Source: Melieria omissa
Lineage: Eukaryota > Arthropoda > Insecta > Diptera > Ulidiidae
Assembly: GCA_963971225.1 (NCBI GenBank)
Contig: OZ020267.1
Location: 83,875,648-83,939,647, forward strand
Length of the DNA: 64,000 nucleotides
Direction: 5' to 3'
The notes under the pieces are model-generated. The model saw only the letters and a list, made by a program, of their open reading frames with translations, searched no databases and was not told where the DNA came from. Position numbers and translations under genes: made by a program. Below, piece after piece: positions 20,880 to 35,027 of the stretch; within the stretch, counting starts at the first letter, position 1, and every line of letters begins with the position of its first letter.

Positions 20880-23239
20880 TGGTCACTCTGGCTTAATTTT
20901 GACGCCATTTTGATTAAAGTGATTGTGCGTACTTAGGTTCCACAAGCATTTGATTGGTTATATAGATCAGAGGTGCATTCTTTCAATCAGTCGTTGTTGT
21001 GACAGCAACGAAGCAACACGTGTGGGGGCTGCGCGGATTTTTGTTTTGTTTCCTCAAGAAATTCTATGTATGAAAAAAAATTAGATGCTTTTGTTTTTGT
21101 AGTTTTTGTTTTGGCGATTGGTTGGCCTTTCGGCAATGACAAATGGGAACATTATATTTTTTTCACTTATAATTTTAAGGGTCAAGCGAAATGCACAATG
21201 TGCTTTCAACTAATTCAATTAATTAAATAATTTGTTTGCATTTTTTTGGGCAAGTTTAAATGTATTGGTTTTTGCTTTTCCATAAGAAGACTTTGGGCAC
21301 CCCTGATATAGATGTATCATGTGGTCGATATCACTTTTCCACAACGAAATTCTCCTGCATTATTTGAGATAGCGAGAAGATTGACCCCATTTATGAAAGC
21401 TCAAAACTCCAGCTAGGTTTTAAGGTTATTATTTTTTCTATAAACCTAGAATCATCATATTTTACAAGCATTTTATCGATTTTGCAGTAGGCAGCCATTT
21501 AATGTCACTCTTGCGCATCGATCTGTTCATGATTGCCGAATAGTAATCAAATTATTGATTTAATTTGATAAAGCTGGGATCTCTAGCTACATTTTAAGGG
21601 GTTTTTTATTAACGTAACCTGTACCGTTTGGAATCTATAAGCGCTTTAGTGGTGAGTGTGTATTTTGTAATAGGCAGTTTTTCAATGTTATCCTTGCGCA
21701 TCGATATGCTCATTATTCCTGAAGGATAATGAAAAGTTAGGGACCAATATAGAAAGCATAAGACTCTGGCTAAATTTTAAGGGGTCAATTATTAATATGC
21801 ACTTATGCATTTGGTGTTGACAAGCATTTTAGTGGTTGCACCCAAGTAGCAATTTTTTCAAAGTCACCGTTCCAAATCGATTTGCTTTCGAACCTTGGGG
21901 TATAGAAGGATGATTGATACCATTATAGAAAGCATACGAGTCTAGCTAAATAATAAGGCATAATATTATTAAAATCCGTTAACGGGTCGAGATTTAACAG
22001 CCATAATTTCGATCATGCTGCCGGTGGGATATTTTTTTATTTACCAAATTATTGAAAGGTGGTCACTCTGGCTTAATTTTGACGCCATTTTGATTAAAGT
22101 GATTGTGCGTACTTAGGTTCCACAAGCATTTGATTGGTTATATAGATCAGAGGTGCATTCTTTCAATCAGTCGTTGTTGTGACAGCAACGAAGCAACACG
22201 TGTGGGGGCTGCGCGGATTTTTGTTTTGTTTCCTCAAGAAATTCTATGTATGAAAAAAAATTAGATGCTTTTGTTGTTGTAGTTTTTGTTTTGGCGATTG
22301 GTTGGCCTTTCGGCAATGACAAATGGGAACATTATATTTTTTTCACTTATAATTTTAAGGGTCAAGCGAAATGCACAATGTGCTTTCAACTAATTCAATT
22401 AATTAAATAATTTGTTTGCATTTTTTTGGGCAACTTTAAATGTATTGGTTTTTGCTTTTCCATAAGAAGACTTTGGGCACCCCTGATATAGATGTATCAT
22501 GTGGTCGATATCACTTTTCCACAACGAAATTCTCCTGCATTATTTGAGATAGCGAGAAGATTGACCCCATTTATGAAAGCTCAAAACTCCAGCTAGGTTT
22601 TAAGGTTATTATTTTTTCTATAAACCTAGAATCATCATATTTTACAAGCATTTTATCGATTTTGCAGTAGGCAGCCATTTAATGTCACTCTTGCGCATCG
22701 ATCTGTTCATGATTGCCTAATAGTAATCAAATTATTGATTTAATTTGATAAAGCTGCAACCTCTAGCTACATTTTAAGGGGTTTTTTATTAACGTAACCC
22801 ATACCGTTTGGAATCTATAAGCACTTTAGTGGTGAGTGTGTATTTTGTAATAGGCAGTTTTTCAATGTTATCCTTGCGCATCGATATGCTCATTATTCCT
22901 GAAGGATAATGAAAAGTTAGGGACCAATATAGAAAGCATAAGACTCTGGCTAAATTTTAAGGGGTCAATTATTAATATGCACTTATGCATTTGGTGTTGA
23001 CAAGCATTTTAGTGGTTGCACCCAAGTAGCAATTTTTTCAAAGTCACCGTTCCAAATCGATTTGCTTTCGAACCTTGGGGTATAGAAGGATGATTGATAC
23101 CATTATAGAAAGCATACGAGTCTAGCTAAATAATAAGGCATAATATTATTAAAATCCGTTAACGGGTCGAGATTTAACAGCCATAATTTCGATCATGCTG
23201 CCGGTGGGATATTTTTTTATTTACCAAATTATTGAAAGG
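20880..23239 (+). repeat. 2-unit block, copy 3 (2,360 bp), hybrid first unit
   Basis: The second half of unit 20880-22059 has AAGCTGGGATC and GCGCTTTAG, as in copies 1 and 2. Its first half has CGCGGATTTTTG, TTTGTTTTTGTAG (21091) and GGCAAGTTTAAA (21248), as in the later units 23240 and 24420. It is therefore a recombinant. The second unit (22060-23239) again has GCTGCAACCTC. Confidence 0.75.
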
Positions 23240-26200
23240 TGGTCACTCTGGCTTAATTTTGACGCCATTTTGATTAAAGTGATTGTGCGTACTTAGGTTC
23301 CACAAGCATTTGATTGGTTATATAGATCAGAGGTGCATTCTTTCAATCAGTCGTTGTTGTGACAGCAACGAAGCAACACGTGTGGGGGCTGCGCGGATTT
23401 TTGTTTTGTTTCCTCAAGAAATTCTATGTATGAAAAAAAATTAGATGCTTTTGTTTTTGTAGTTTTTGTTTTGGCGATTGGTTGGCCTTTCGGCAATGAC
23501 AAATGGGAACATTATATTTTTTTCACTTATAATTTTAAGGGTCAAGCGAAATGCACAATGTGCTTTCAACTAATTCAATTAATTAAATAATTTGTTTGCA
23601 TTTTTTTGGGCAAGTTTAAATGTATTGGTTTTTGCTTTTCCATAAGAAGACTTTGGGCACCCCTGATATAGATGTATCATGTGGTCGATATCACTTTTCC
23701 ACAACGAAATTCTCCTGCATTATTTGAGATAGCGAGAAGATTGACCCCATTTATGAAAGCTCAAAACTCCAGCTAGGTTTTAAGGTTATTATTTTTTCTA
23801 TAAACCTAGAATCATCATATTTTACAAGCATTTTATCGATTTTGCAGTAGGCAGCCATTTAATGTCACTCTTGCGCATCGATCTGTTCATGATTGCCTAA
23901 TAGTAATCAAATTATTGATTTAATTTGATAAAGCTGCAATCTCTAGCTACATTTTAAGGGGTTTTCTATTAACGTAACCCATACCGTTTGGAATCTATAA
24001 GCACTTTAGTGGTGAGTGTGTATTTTGTAATAGGCAGTTTTTCAATGTTATCCTTGCGCATCGATATGCTCATTATTCCTGAAGGATAATGAAAAGTTAG
24101 GGACCAATATAGAAAGCATAAGACTCTGGCTAAATTTTAAGGGGTCAATTATTAATATGCACTTATGCATTTGGTGTTGACAAGCATTTTAGTGGTTGCA
24201 CCCAAGTAGCAATTTTTTCAAAGTCACCGTTCCAAATCGATTTGCTTTCGAACCTTGGGGTATAGAAGGATGATTGATACCATTATAGAAAGCATACGAG
24301 TCTAGCTAAATAATAAGGCATAATATTATTAAAATCCGTTAACGGGTCGAGATTTAACAGCCATAATTTCGATCATGCTGCCGGTGGGATATTTTTTTAT
24401 TTACCAAATTATTGAAAGGTGGTCACTCTGGCTTAATTTTGACGCCATTTTGATTAAAGTGATTGTGCGTACTTAGGTTCCACAAGCATTTGATTGGTTA
24501 TATAGATCAGAGGTGCATTCTTTCAATCAGTCGTTGTTGTGACAGCAACGAAGCAACACGTGTGGGGGCTGCGCGGATTTTTGTTTTGTTTCCTCAAGAA
24601 ATTCTATGTATGAAAAAAAATTAGATGCTTTTGTTTTTGTAGTTTTTGTTTTGGCGATTGGTTGACCTTTCGGCAATGACAAATGGGAACATTATATTTT
24701 TTTCACTTATAATTTTAAGGGTCAAGCGAAATGCACAATGTGCTTTCAACTAATTCAATTAATTAAATAATTTGTTTGCATTTTTTTGGGCAAGTTTAAA
24801 TGTATTGGTTTTTGCTTTTCCATAAGAAGACTTTGGGCACCCCTGATATAGATGTATCATGTGGTCGATATCACTTTTCCACAACGAAATTCTCCTGCAT
24901 TATTTGAGATAGCGAGAAGATTGACCCCATTTATGAAAGCTCAAAACTCCAGCTAGGTTTTAAGGTTATTATTTTTTCTATAAACCTAGAATCATCATAT
25001 TTTACAAGCATTTTATCGATTTTGCAGTAGGCAGCCATTTAATGTCACTCTTGCGCATCGATCTGTTCATGATTGCCTAATAGTAATCAAATTATTGATT
25101 TAATTTGATAAAGCTGCAATCTCTAGCTACATTTTAAGGGGTTTTTTATTAACGTAACCCATACCGTTTGGAATCTATAAGCACTTTAGTGGTGAGTGTG
25201 TATTTTGTAATAGGCAGTTTTTCAATGTTATCCTTGCGCATCGATATGCTCATTATTCCTGAAGGATAATGAAAAGTTAGGGACCAATATAGAAAGCATA
25301 AGACTCTGGCTAAATTTTAAGGGGTCAATTATTAATATGCACTTATGCATTTGGTGTTGACAAGCATTTTAGTGGTTGCACCCAAGTAGCAATTTTTTCA
25401 AAGTCACCGTTCCAAATCGATTTGCTTTCGAACCTTGGGGTATAGAAGGATGATTGATACCATTATAGAAAGCATACGACTGTAGCTAAATAATAAGGCA
25501 TAATAATATTAAAATCCGTTAACGGGTCGAGATTTAACAGCCATTATTTCGATCATGCTGCCGGTGGGATATTTTTTTTATTTACCAAATTGGTGAAAGG
25601 TGGTCACTCTGGCTTAATTTTGACGCCATTTTGATTAAAGTGATTGTGCGTACTTAGGTTCCACAAGCATTTGATTGGTTATATAGATCAGAGGTGCATT
25701 CTTTCAATCAGTCGTTGTTGTGACAGCAACGAAGCAACACGTGTGGGGGCTGCGCGGATTTTTGTTTTGTTTCCTCAAGAAATTCTATGTATGAAAAAAA
25801 ATTAGATACTTTTGTTGTTGTAGTTTTTGTTTTGGCGATTGGTTGGCCTTTCGGCAATGACAAATGGGAACATTATATTTTTTTCACTTATAATTTTAAG
25901 GGTCAAGCGAAATGCACAATGTGCTTTCAACTAATTCAATTAATTAAATAATTTGTTTGCATTTTGTTGGGCAAGTTTAAATGTATTGGTTTTTGCTTTT
26001 CCATAAGAAGACTTTGGGCACCCCTGATATAGATGTATCATGTGGTCGATATCACTTTTCCACAACGAAATTCTCCTGCATTATTTGAGATAGCGAGAAG
26101 ATTGACCCCATTTATGAAAGCTCAAAACTCCAGCTAGGTTTTAAGGTTATTATTTTTTCTATAAACCTAGAATCATCATATTTTACAAGCATTTTATCGA

Positions 26201-26781
26201 TTTTGCAGTAGGCAGCCATTTAATGTCACTCTTGCGCATCGATCTGTTCATGATTGCCTAATAGTAATCAAATTATTGATTTAATTTGATAAAGCTGCAA
26301 TCTCTAGCTTCATTCTAAGGGGTTTTTTTATTAACGTAACCCATACCGTTTGGAATCTATAAGCACTTTAGTGGTGAGTGTGTATTTTGTAATAGGCAGT
26401 TTTTCAATGTTATCCTTGCGCATCGATATGCTCATTATTCCTGAAGGATAATGAAAAGTTAGGGACCAATATAGAAAGCATAAGACTCTGGCTAAATTTT
26501 AAGGGGTCAATTATTAATATGCACTTATGCATTTGGTGTTGACAAGCATTTTAGTGGTTGCACCCAAGTAGCAATTTTTTCAAAGTCACCGTTCCAAATC
26601 GATTTGCTTTCGAACCTTGGGGTATAGAAGGATGATTGATACCATTATAGAAAGCACACGAGTCTAGCTAAATAATAAGGCATAATATTATTAAAATCCG
26701 TTAACGGGTCGAGATTTAACAGCCATAATTTCGATCATGCTGCCGGTGGGATATTTTTTTATTTACCAAATTATTGAAAGG
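23240..26781 (+). repeat. Three units without clear higher-order pattern
   Basis: Units 23240 and 24420 share TTTGTTTTTGTAG and GGCAAGTTTAAA. Unit 24420 has TTGACCTTTCGG at about 24663. Unit 25601 has GATACTTTTG, GCATTTTGTTGG and an extra T in its GGGGTTTTTTT run. It carries GCACACGAG (26654), which is also seen at the ends of the later 5-unit blocks. Confidence 0.75.
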
Positions 26782-29700
26782 TGGTCACTCTGGCTTAATT
26801 TTGACGCCATTTTGATTAAAGTGATTGTGCGTACTTAGGTTCCACAAGCATTTGATTGGTTATATAGATCAGAGGTGCATTCTTTCAATCAGTCGTTGTT
26901 GTGACAGCAACGAAGCAACACGTGTGGGGGCTGCTCGGATTTTTGTTTTGTTTCCTCAAGAAATTCTATGTATGAAAAAAAATTAGATGCTTTTGTTGTT
27001 GTAGTTTTTGTTTTGGCGATTGGTTGGCCTTTCGGCAATGACAAATGGGAACATTATATTTTTTTCACTTATAATTTTAAGGGTCAAGCGAAATGCACAA
27101 TGTGCTTTCAACTAATTCAATTAATTAAATAATTTGTTTGCATTTTTTTGGGCAACTTTAAATGTATTGGTTTTTGCTTTTCCATAAGAAGACTTTGGGC
27201 ACCCCTGATATAGATGTATCATGTGGTCGATATCACTTTTCCACAACGAAATTCTCCTGCATTATTTGAGATAGCGAGAAGATTGACCCCATTTATGAAA
27301 GCTCAAAACTCCAGCTAGGTTTTAAGGTTATTATTTTTTCTATAAACCTAGAATCATCATATTTTACAAGCATTTTATTGATTTTGCAGTAGGCAGCCAT
27401 TTAATGTCACTCTTGCGCATCGATCTGTTCATGATTGCCTAATAGTAATCAAATTATTGATTTAATTTGATAAAGCTGCAATCTCTAGCTACATTTTGCG
27501 GGGTTTTTTATTAACGTAACCCATACCGTTTGGAATCTATAAGCACTTTAGTGGTGAGTGTGTATTTTGTAATAGGCAGTTTTTCAATGTTATCCTTGCG
27601 CATCGATATGCTCATTATTCCTGAAGGATAATGAAAAGTTAGGGACCAATATAGAAAGCATAAGACTCTGGATAAATTTTAAGGGGTCAATTATTAATAT
27701 GCACTTATGCATTTGGTGTTGACAAGCATTTTAGTGGTTGCACCCAAGTAGCAATTTTTTCAAAGTCACCGTTCCAAATCGATTTGCTTTCGAACCTTGG
27801 GGTATAGAAGGATGATTGATACCATTATAGAAAGCATACGAGTCTAGCTAAATAATAAGGCATAATATTATTAAAATCCGTTAACGGGTCGAGATTTAAC
27901 AGCCATAATTTCGATCATGCTGCCGGTGGGATATTTTTTTATTTACCAAATTATTGAAAGGTGGTCACTCTGGCTTAATTTTGACGCCATTTTGATTAAA
28001 GTGATTGTGCGTACTTAGGTTCCACAAGCATTTGATTGGTTATATAGATCAGAGGTGCATTCTTTCAATCAGTCGTTGTTGTGACAGCAACGAAGCAACA
28101 CGTGTGGGGGCTGCGCGGATTTTTGTTTTGTTTCCTCAAGAAATTCTATGTATGAAAAAAAATTAGATGCTTTTGTTGTTGTAGTTTTTGTTTTGGCGAT
28201 TGGTTGGCCTTTCGGCAATGACAAATGGGAACATTATATTTTTTTCACTTATAATTTTAAGGGTCAAGCGAAATGCACAATGTGCTTTCAACTAATTCAA
28301 TTAATTAAATAATTTGTTTGCATTTTTTTGGGCAACTTTAAATGTATTGGTTTTTGCTTTTCCATAAGAAGACTTTGGGCACCCCTGATATAGATGTATC
28401 ATGTGGTCGATATCACTTTTCCACAACGAAATTCTCCTGCATTATTTGAGATAGCGAAAAGATTGACCCCATTTATGAAAGCTCAAAACTCCAGCTAGGT
28501 TTTAAGGTTATTATTTTTTCTATAAACCTAGAATCATCATATTTTACAAGCATTTTATCGATTTTGCAGTAGGCAGCCATTTAATGTCACTCTTGCGCAT
28601 CGATCTGTTCATGATTGCCTAATAGTAATCAAATTATTGATTTAATTTGATAAAGCTGCAATCTCTAGCTACATTTTAAGGGGTTTTTTATTAACGTAAC
28701 CCATACCGTTTGGAATCTATAAGCACTTTAGTGGTGAGTGTGTATTTTGTAATAGGCAGTTTTTCAATGTTATCCTTGCGCATCGATATGCTCATTATTC
28801 CTGAAGGATAATGAAAAGTTAGGGACCAATATAGAAAGCATAAGACTCTGGCTAAATTTTAAGGGGTCAATTATTAATATGCACTTATGCATTTGGTGTT
28901 GACAAGCATTTTAGTGGTTGCACCCAAGTAGCAATTTTTTCAAAGTCACCGTTCCAAATCGATTTGCTTTCGAACCTTGGGGTATAGAAGGATGATTGAT
29001 ACCATTATAGAAAGCATACGAGTCTAGCTAAATAATAAGGCATAATAATATTAAAATCCGTTAACGGGTCGAGATTTAACAGCCATAAATTCGATCATGC
29101 TGCCGGTGGGATATTTTTTTTATTTACCAAATTGGTGAAAGGTGGTCACTCTGGCTTAATTTTGACGCCATTTTGATTAAAGTGATTGTGCGTACTTAGG
29201 TTCCACAAGCATTTGATTGGTTATATAGATCAGAGGTGCATTCTTTCAATCAGTCGTTGTTGTGACAGCAACGAAGCAACACGTGTGGGGGCTGCGCGGA
29301 TTTTTGTTTTGTTTCCTCAAGAAATTCTATGTATGAAAAAAAATTAGATGCTTTTGTTGTTGTAGTTTTTGTTTTGGCGATTGGTTGGCCTTTCGGCAAT
29401 GACAAATGGGAACATTATATTTTTTTCACTTATAATTTGAAGGGTCAAGCGAAATGCACAATGTGCTTTCAACTAATTCAATTAATTAAATAATTTGTTT
29501 GCATTTTTTTGGGCAAGTTTAAATGTATTGGTTTTTGCTTTTCCATAAGAAGACTTTGGGCACCCCTGATATAGATGTATCATGTGGTCGATATCACTTT
29601 TCCACAACGAAATTCTCCTGCATTATTTGAGATAGCGAGAAGATTGACCCCATTTATGAAAGCTCAAAACTCCAGCTAGGTTTTAAGGTTATTATTTTTT

Positions 29701-32668
29701 CTATAAACCTAGAATCATCATATTTTACAAGCATTTTATCGATTTTGCAGTAGGCAGCCATTTAATGTCACTCTTGCGCATCGATCTGTTCATGATTGCC
29801 TAATAGTAATCAAATTATTGATTTAATTTGATAAAGCTGCAATCTCTAGCTACATTTTAAGGGGTTTTTTATTAACGTAACCCATACCGTTTGGAATCTA
29901 TAAGCACTTTAGTGGTGAGTGTGTATTTTGTAATAGGCAGTTTTTCAATGTTATCCTTGCGCATCGATATGCTCATTATTCCTGAAGGATAATGAAAAGT
30001 TAAGGACCAATATAGAAAGCATAAGACTCTGGCTAAATTTTAAGGGGTCAATTATTAATATGCACTTATGCATTTGGTGTTGACAAGCATTTTAGTGGTT
30101 GCACCCAAGTAGCAATTTTTTCAAAGTCACCGTTCCAAATCGATTTGCTTTCGAACCTTGGGGTATAGAAGGATGATTGATACCATTATAGAAAGCATAC
30201 GAGTCTAGCTAAATAATAAGGCATAATATTATTAAAATCCGTTAACGGGTCGAGATTTAACAGCCATAATTTCGATCATGCTGCCGGTGGGATATTTTTT
30301 TATTTACCAAATTATTGAAAGGTGGTCACTCTGGCTTAATTTTGACGCCATTTTGATTAAAGTGATTGTGCGTACTTAGGTTCCATAAGCATTTGATTGG
30401 TTATATAGATCAGAGGTGCATTCTTTCAATCAGTCGTTGTTGTGACAGCAACGAAGCAACACGTGTGGGGGCTGCGCGGATTTTTGTTTTGTTTCCTCAA
30501 GAAATTCTATGTATGAAAAAAAATTAGATGCTTTTGTTGTTGTAGTTTTTGTTTTGGCGATTGGTTGGCCTTTCGGCAATGACAAATGGGAACATTATAT
30601 TTTTTTCACTTATAATTTTAAGGGTCAAGCGAAATGCACAATGTGCTTTCAACTAATTCAATTAATTAAATAATTTGTTTGCATATTTTTGGGCAACTTT
30701 ACATGTATTGGTTTTTGCTTTTCCATAAGAATATTTTGGGCACCCCTAATATAGATGTATCATGTGGTCGATATCACTTTTCCACAACGAAATTCTGCTG
30801 CATTATTTGAGATAGCGAGAAGATTGACCCCATTTATGAAAGCTCAAAACTCCAGCTAGGTTTTAAGGTTGATATTTTTTCTATAAACCTAGAATCATCA
30901 TATTTTACAAGCATTTTATCGATTTTGCAGTAGGCAGCCATTTAATGTCACTCTTGCGCATCGATCTGTTCATGATTGCCTAATAGTAATGAAATTATTG
31001 ATTTAATTTGATAAAGCTGCAATCTCTAGCTACATTTTAAGGGGTTTTTTATTAATGTAACCCATACCGTTTGGAATCTATAAGCACTTTAGTGGTGAGT
31101 GTGTATTTTGTAATAGGCAGTTTTTCAATGTTATCCTTGCGCATCGATATGCTCATTATTCCTGAAGGATAATGAAAAGGTAGGGACCAGTATAGAAAGC
31201 ATAAGACTCTGGCTAAATTTTAAGGGGTCAATTATTACTATGCACTTATGCATTTGGTGTTGACAAGCATTTTAGTGGTTGCACCCAAGTAGCAATTTTT
31301 TCAAAGTCACCGTTCCAAATCGATTTGCTTTCGAACCTTGGGGTATAGAAGGATGATTGATACCATTATAGAAAGCATACGAGTCTAGCTAAATAATAAG
31401 GCATAATATTATTAAAATCCGTTAACGGGTCGAGATTTAACAGCCATAATTTCGATCATGCTGCCGGTGGGATATTTTTTTTATTTACCAAATTGGTGAA
31501 AGGTGGTCACTCTGGCTTAATTTTGACGCCATTTTGATTAAAGTGATTGATTGGTTATATAGATCAGAGGTGCATTGTTTCAATCAGTCGTTGTTGTGAC
31601 GCAACGAAGCAACACGTGTGGGGGCTGCGCGGATTTTTGTTTTGTTGCCTCAAGAGATTGTATGTATGAAAACAAATTAGATGCTTTTGTTGTTGTAGTT
31701 TTTGTGTGTATGCTTTTTTGTGTTGGCGATTGGTTGGCCTTTCGGCAATGACAAATGGGAACATTATATTTTTTTCACTTATAATTTTAAGGGTCAAGCG
31801 AAATGCACAATGTGCTTTCAACTAATTAATTAAATAATTTGTTTGCATTTTTTTTGGGCAACTTTACATGTATTGGATTTTGCTTTTCCATAAGAAGATT
31901 TTGGGCACCCCTGATATAGATGTATCATGTGGTCGATATCACTTTTCCACAACGAAATTCTCCTGCATTATCTGAGATAGCGAGAAGATTGACCCCATTT
32001 ATGAAAGCTCAAAACTCCAGCTAGGTTTTAAGGTTATTATTTTTTCCATAAACCTAGAATCATCATATTTTACAAGCATTTTATCGATTTTGCAGTAGGC
32101 AGCCATTTAATGTCACTCTTGCGCATCGATCTGTTCATGATTGCCTAATAGTAATCAAATTATTGATTTAATTTGATAAAGCTGCAATCTCTAGCTACAT
32201 TTTAAGGGGTTTTTTATTAACGTAACCCATACCGTTTGGAATCTATAAGCACTTTAGTGGTGAGTGTGTATTTTGTAATAGGCAGTTTTTCAATGTTATC
32301 CTTGCGCATCGATATGCTCATTATTCCTGAAGGATAATGAAAAGTTAGGGACCAATATAGAAAGCATAAGACTCTGGCTAAATTTTAAGGGGTCAATTAT
32401 TAATATGCACTTATGCATTTGGTGTTGACAAGCATTTTAGTGGTTGCACCCAAGTAGCAATTTTTTCAAAGTCACCGTTCCAAATCGATTTGCTTTCGAA
32501 CCTTGGGGTATAGAAGGATGATTGATACCATTATAGAAAGCATACGAGTGTAGCTAAATAATAAGGCATAATAATATTAAAATCCGTTAACGGGTCGAGA
32601 TTTAACAGCCATAATTTCGATCATGCTGCCGGTGGGATATTTTTTTTATTTACCAAATTGGTGAAAGG
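26782..32668 (+). repeat. 5-unit higher-order block, copy 1 (5,887 bp, most diverged)
   Basis: Unit types follow the same order as the later copies: TCTGGATAAATTT (27667); AGCGAAAAGATTG (28454) with CCATAAATTCG (29083); GGCAAGTTTAAA at its block position; GTTCCATAAGC with AAGAATATTTTGG (30728); and a short-class unit. It lacks several variants shared by copies 2-4, including GGTATAATATT, GGGGTTCTTTATT and CTGGCTTAATTTTAAG. It has private changes such as ATTTTGCGGGG (27494) and a 1-bp loss near 31600. Confidence 0.85.
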
Positions 32669-35027
32669 TGGTCACTCTGGCTTAATTTTGACGCCATTTT
32701 GATTAAAGTGATTGTGCGTACTTAGGTTCCACAAGCATTTGATTGGTTATATAGATCAGAGGTGCATTCTTTCAATCAGTCGTTGTTGTGACAGCAACGA
32801 AGCAACACGTGTGGGGGCTGCGCGGATTTTTGTTTTGTTTCCTCAAGAAATTCTATGTATGAAAAAAAATTAGATGCTTTTGTTGTTGTAGTTTTTGTTT
32901 TGGCGATTGGTTGGCCTTTCGGCAATGACAAATGGGAACATTATATTTTTTTCACTTATAATTTTAAGGGTCAAGCAAAATGCACAATGTGCTTTCAACT
33001 AATTCAATTAATTAAATAATTTGTTTGCATTTTTTTGGGCAAGTTTAAATGTATTGGTTTTTGCTTTTCCATAAGAAGACTTTGGGCACCCCTGATATAG
33101 ATGTATCATGTGGTCGATATCACTTTTCCACAACGAAATTCTCCTGCATTATTTGAGATAGCGAGAAGATTGACCCCATTTATGAAAGCTCAAAACTCCA
33201 GCTAGGTTTTAAGGTTATTATTTTTTCTATAAACCTAGAATCATCATATTTTACAAGCATTTTATCGATTTTGCAGTAGGCAGCCATTTAATGTCACTCT
33301 TGCGCATCGATCTGTTCATGATTGCCTAATAGTAATCAAATTATTGATTTAATTTGATAAAGCTGCAATCTCTAGCTACATTTTAAGGGGTTTTTTATTA
33401 ACGTAACCCATACCGTTTGGAATCTATAAGCACTTTAGTGGTGAGTGTGTATTTTGTAATAGGCAGTTTTTCAATGTTATCCTTGCGCATCGATATGCTC
33501 ATTATTCCTGAAGGATAATGAAAAGTTAGGGACCAATATAGAAAGCATAAGACTCTGGCTAAATTTTAAGGGGTCAATTATTAATATGCACTTATGCATT
33601 TGGTGTTGACAAGCATTTTAGTGGTTGCACCCAAGTAGCAATTTTTTCAAAGTCACCGTTCCAAATCGATTTGCTTTCGAACCTTGGGGTATAGAAGGAT
33701 GATTGATACCATTATAGAAAGCATACGAGTCTAGCTAAATAATAAGGCATAATATTATTAAAATCCGTTAACGGGTCGAGATTTAACAGCCATAATTTCG
33801 ATCATGCTGCCGGTGGGATATTTTTTTATTTACCAAATTATTGAAAGGTGGTCACTCTGGCTTAATTTTGACGCCATTTTGATTAAAGTGATTGTGCGTA
33901 CTTAGGTTCCATAAGCATTTGATTGGTTATATAGATCAGAGGTGCATTCTTTCAATCAGTCGTTGTTGTGACAGCAACGAAGCAACACGTGTGGGGGCTG
34001 CGCGGATTTTTGTTTTGTTTCCTCAAGAAATTCTATGTATGAAAAAAAATTAGATGCTTTTGTTGTTGTAGTTTTTGTTTTGGCGATTGGTTGGCCTTTC
34101 GGCAATGACAAATGGGAACATTATATTTTTTTCACTTATAATTTTAAGGGTCAAGCGAAATGCACAATGTGCTTTCAACTAATTCAATTAATTAAATAAT
34201 TTGTTTGCATATTTTTGGGCAACTTTACATGTATTGGTTTTTGCTTTTCCATAAGAATATTTTGGGCACCCCTAATATAGATGTATCATGTGGTCGATAT
34301 CACTTTTCCACAACGAAATTCTGCTGCATTATTTGAGATAGCGAGAAGATTGACCCCATTTATGAAAGCTCAAAACTCCAGCTAGGTTTTAAGGTTGATA
34401 TTTTTTCTATAAACCTAGAATCATCATATTTTACAAGCATTTTATAGATTTTGCAGTAGGCAGCCATTTAATGTCACTTTGCGCATCGAATTGTTCATGA
34501 TTGCCGAATAGTAATGAAATTATTGATTTAATTTGATAAAGCTGCAATCTCTAGCTACATTTTAAGGGGTTTTTTATTAATGTAACCCATACCGTTTGGA
34601 ATCTATAAGCACTTTAGTGGTGAGTGTGTATTTTGTAATAGGCAGTTTTTCAATGTTATCCTTGCGCATCGATATGCTCATTATTCCTGAAGGATAATGA
34701 AAAGTTAGGGACCAATATAGAAAGCATAAGACTCTGGCTAAATTTTAAGGGGTCAATTATTAATATGCACTTATGCATTTGGTGTTGACAAGCATTTTAG
34801 TGGTTGCACCCAAGTAGCAATTTTTTCAAAGTCACCGTTCCAAATCGATTTGCTTTCGAACCTTGGGGTATAGAAGGATGATTGATACCATTATAGAAAG
34901 CACACGAGTCTAGCTAAATAATAAGGCATAATATTATTAAAATCCGTTAACGGGTCGAGATTTAACAGCCATAATTTCGATCATGCTGCCGGTGGGATAT
35001 TTTTTTATTTACCAAATTATTGAAAGG
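32669..35027 (+). repeat. Two extra units between 5-unit blocks (2,359 bp)
   Basis: Unit 32669-33848 resembles the third unit of the block (GGCAAGTTTAAA). Unit 33849-35027 starts like the fourth unit (GTTCCATAAGC, AAGAATATTTTGG) but ends like the fifth (GCACACGAG at 34899). It has a private AT-rich variant group (GCATCGAATTGTTC, about 34484) and appears to be a fusion of two unit types. The insertion explains why copies 1 and 2 of the block are offset by about 8,246 rather than 5,887 bp. Confidence 0.8.
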
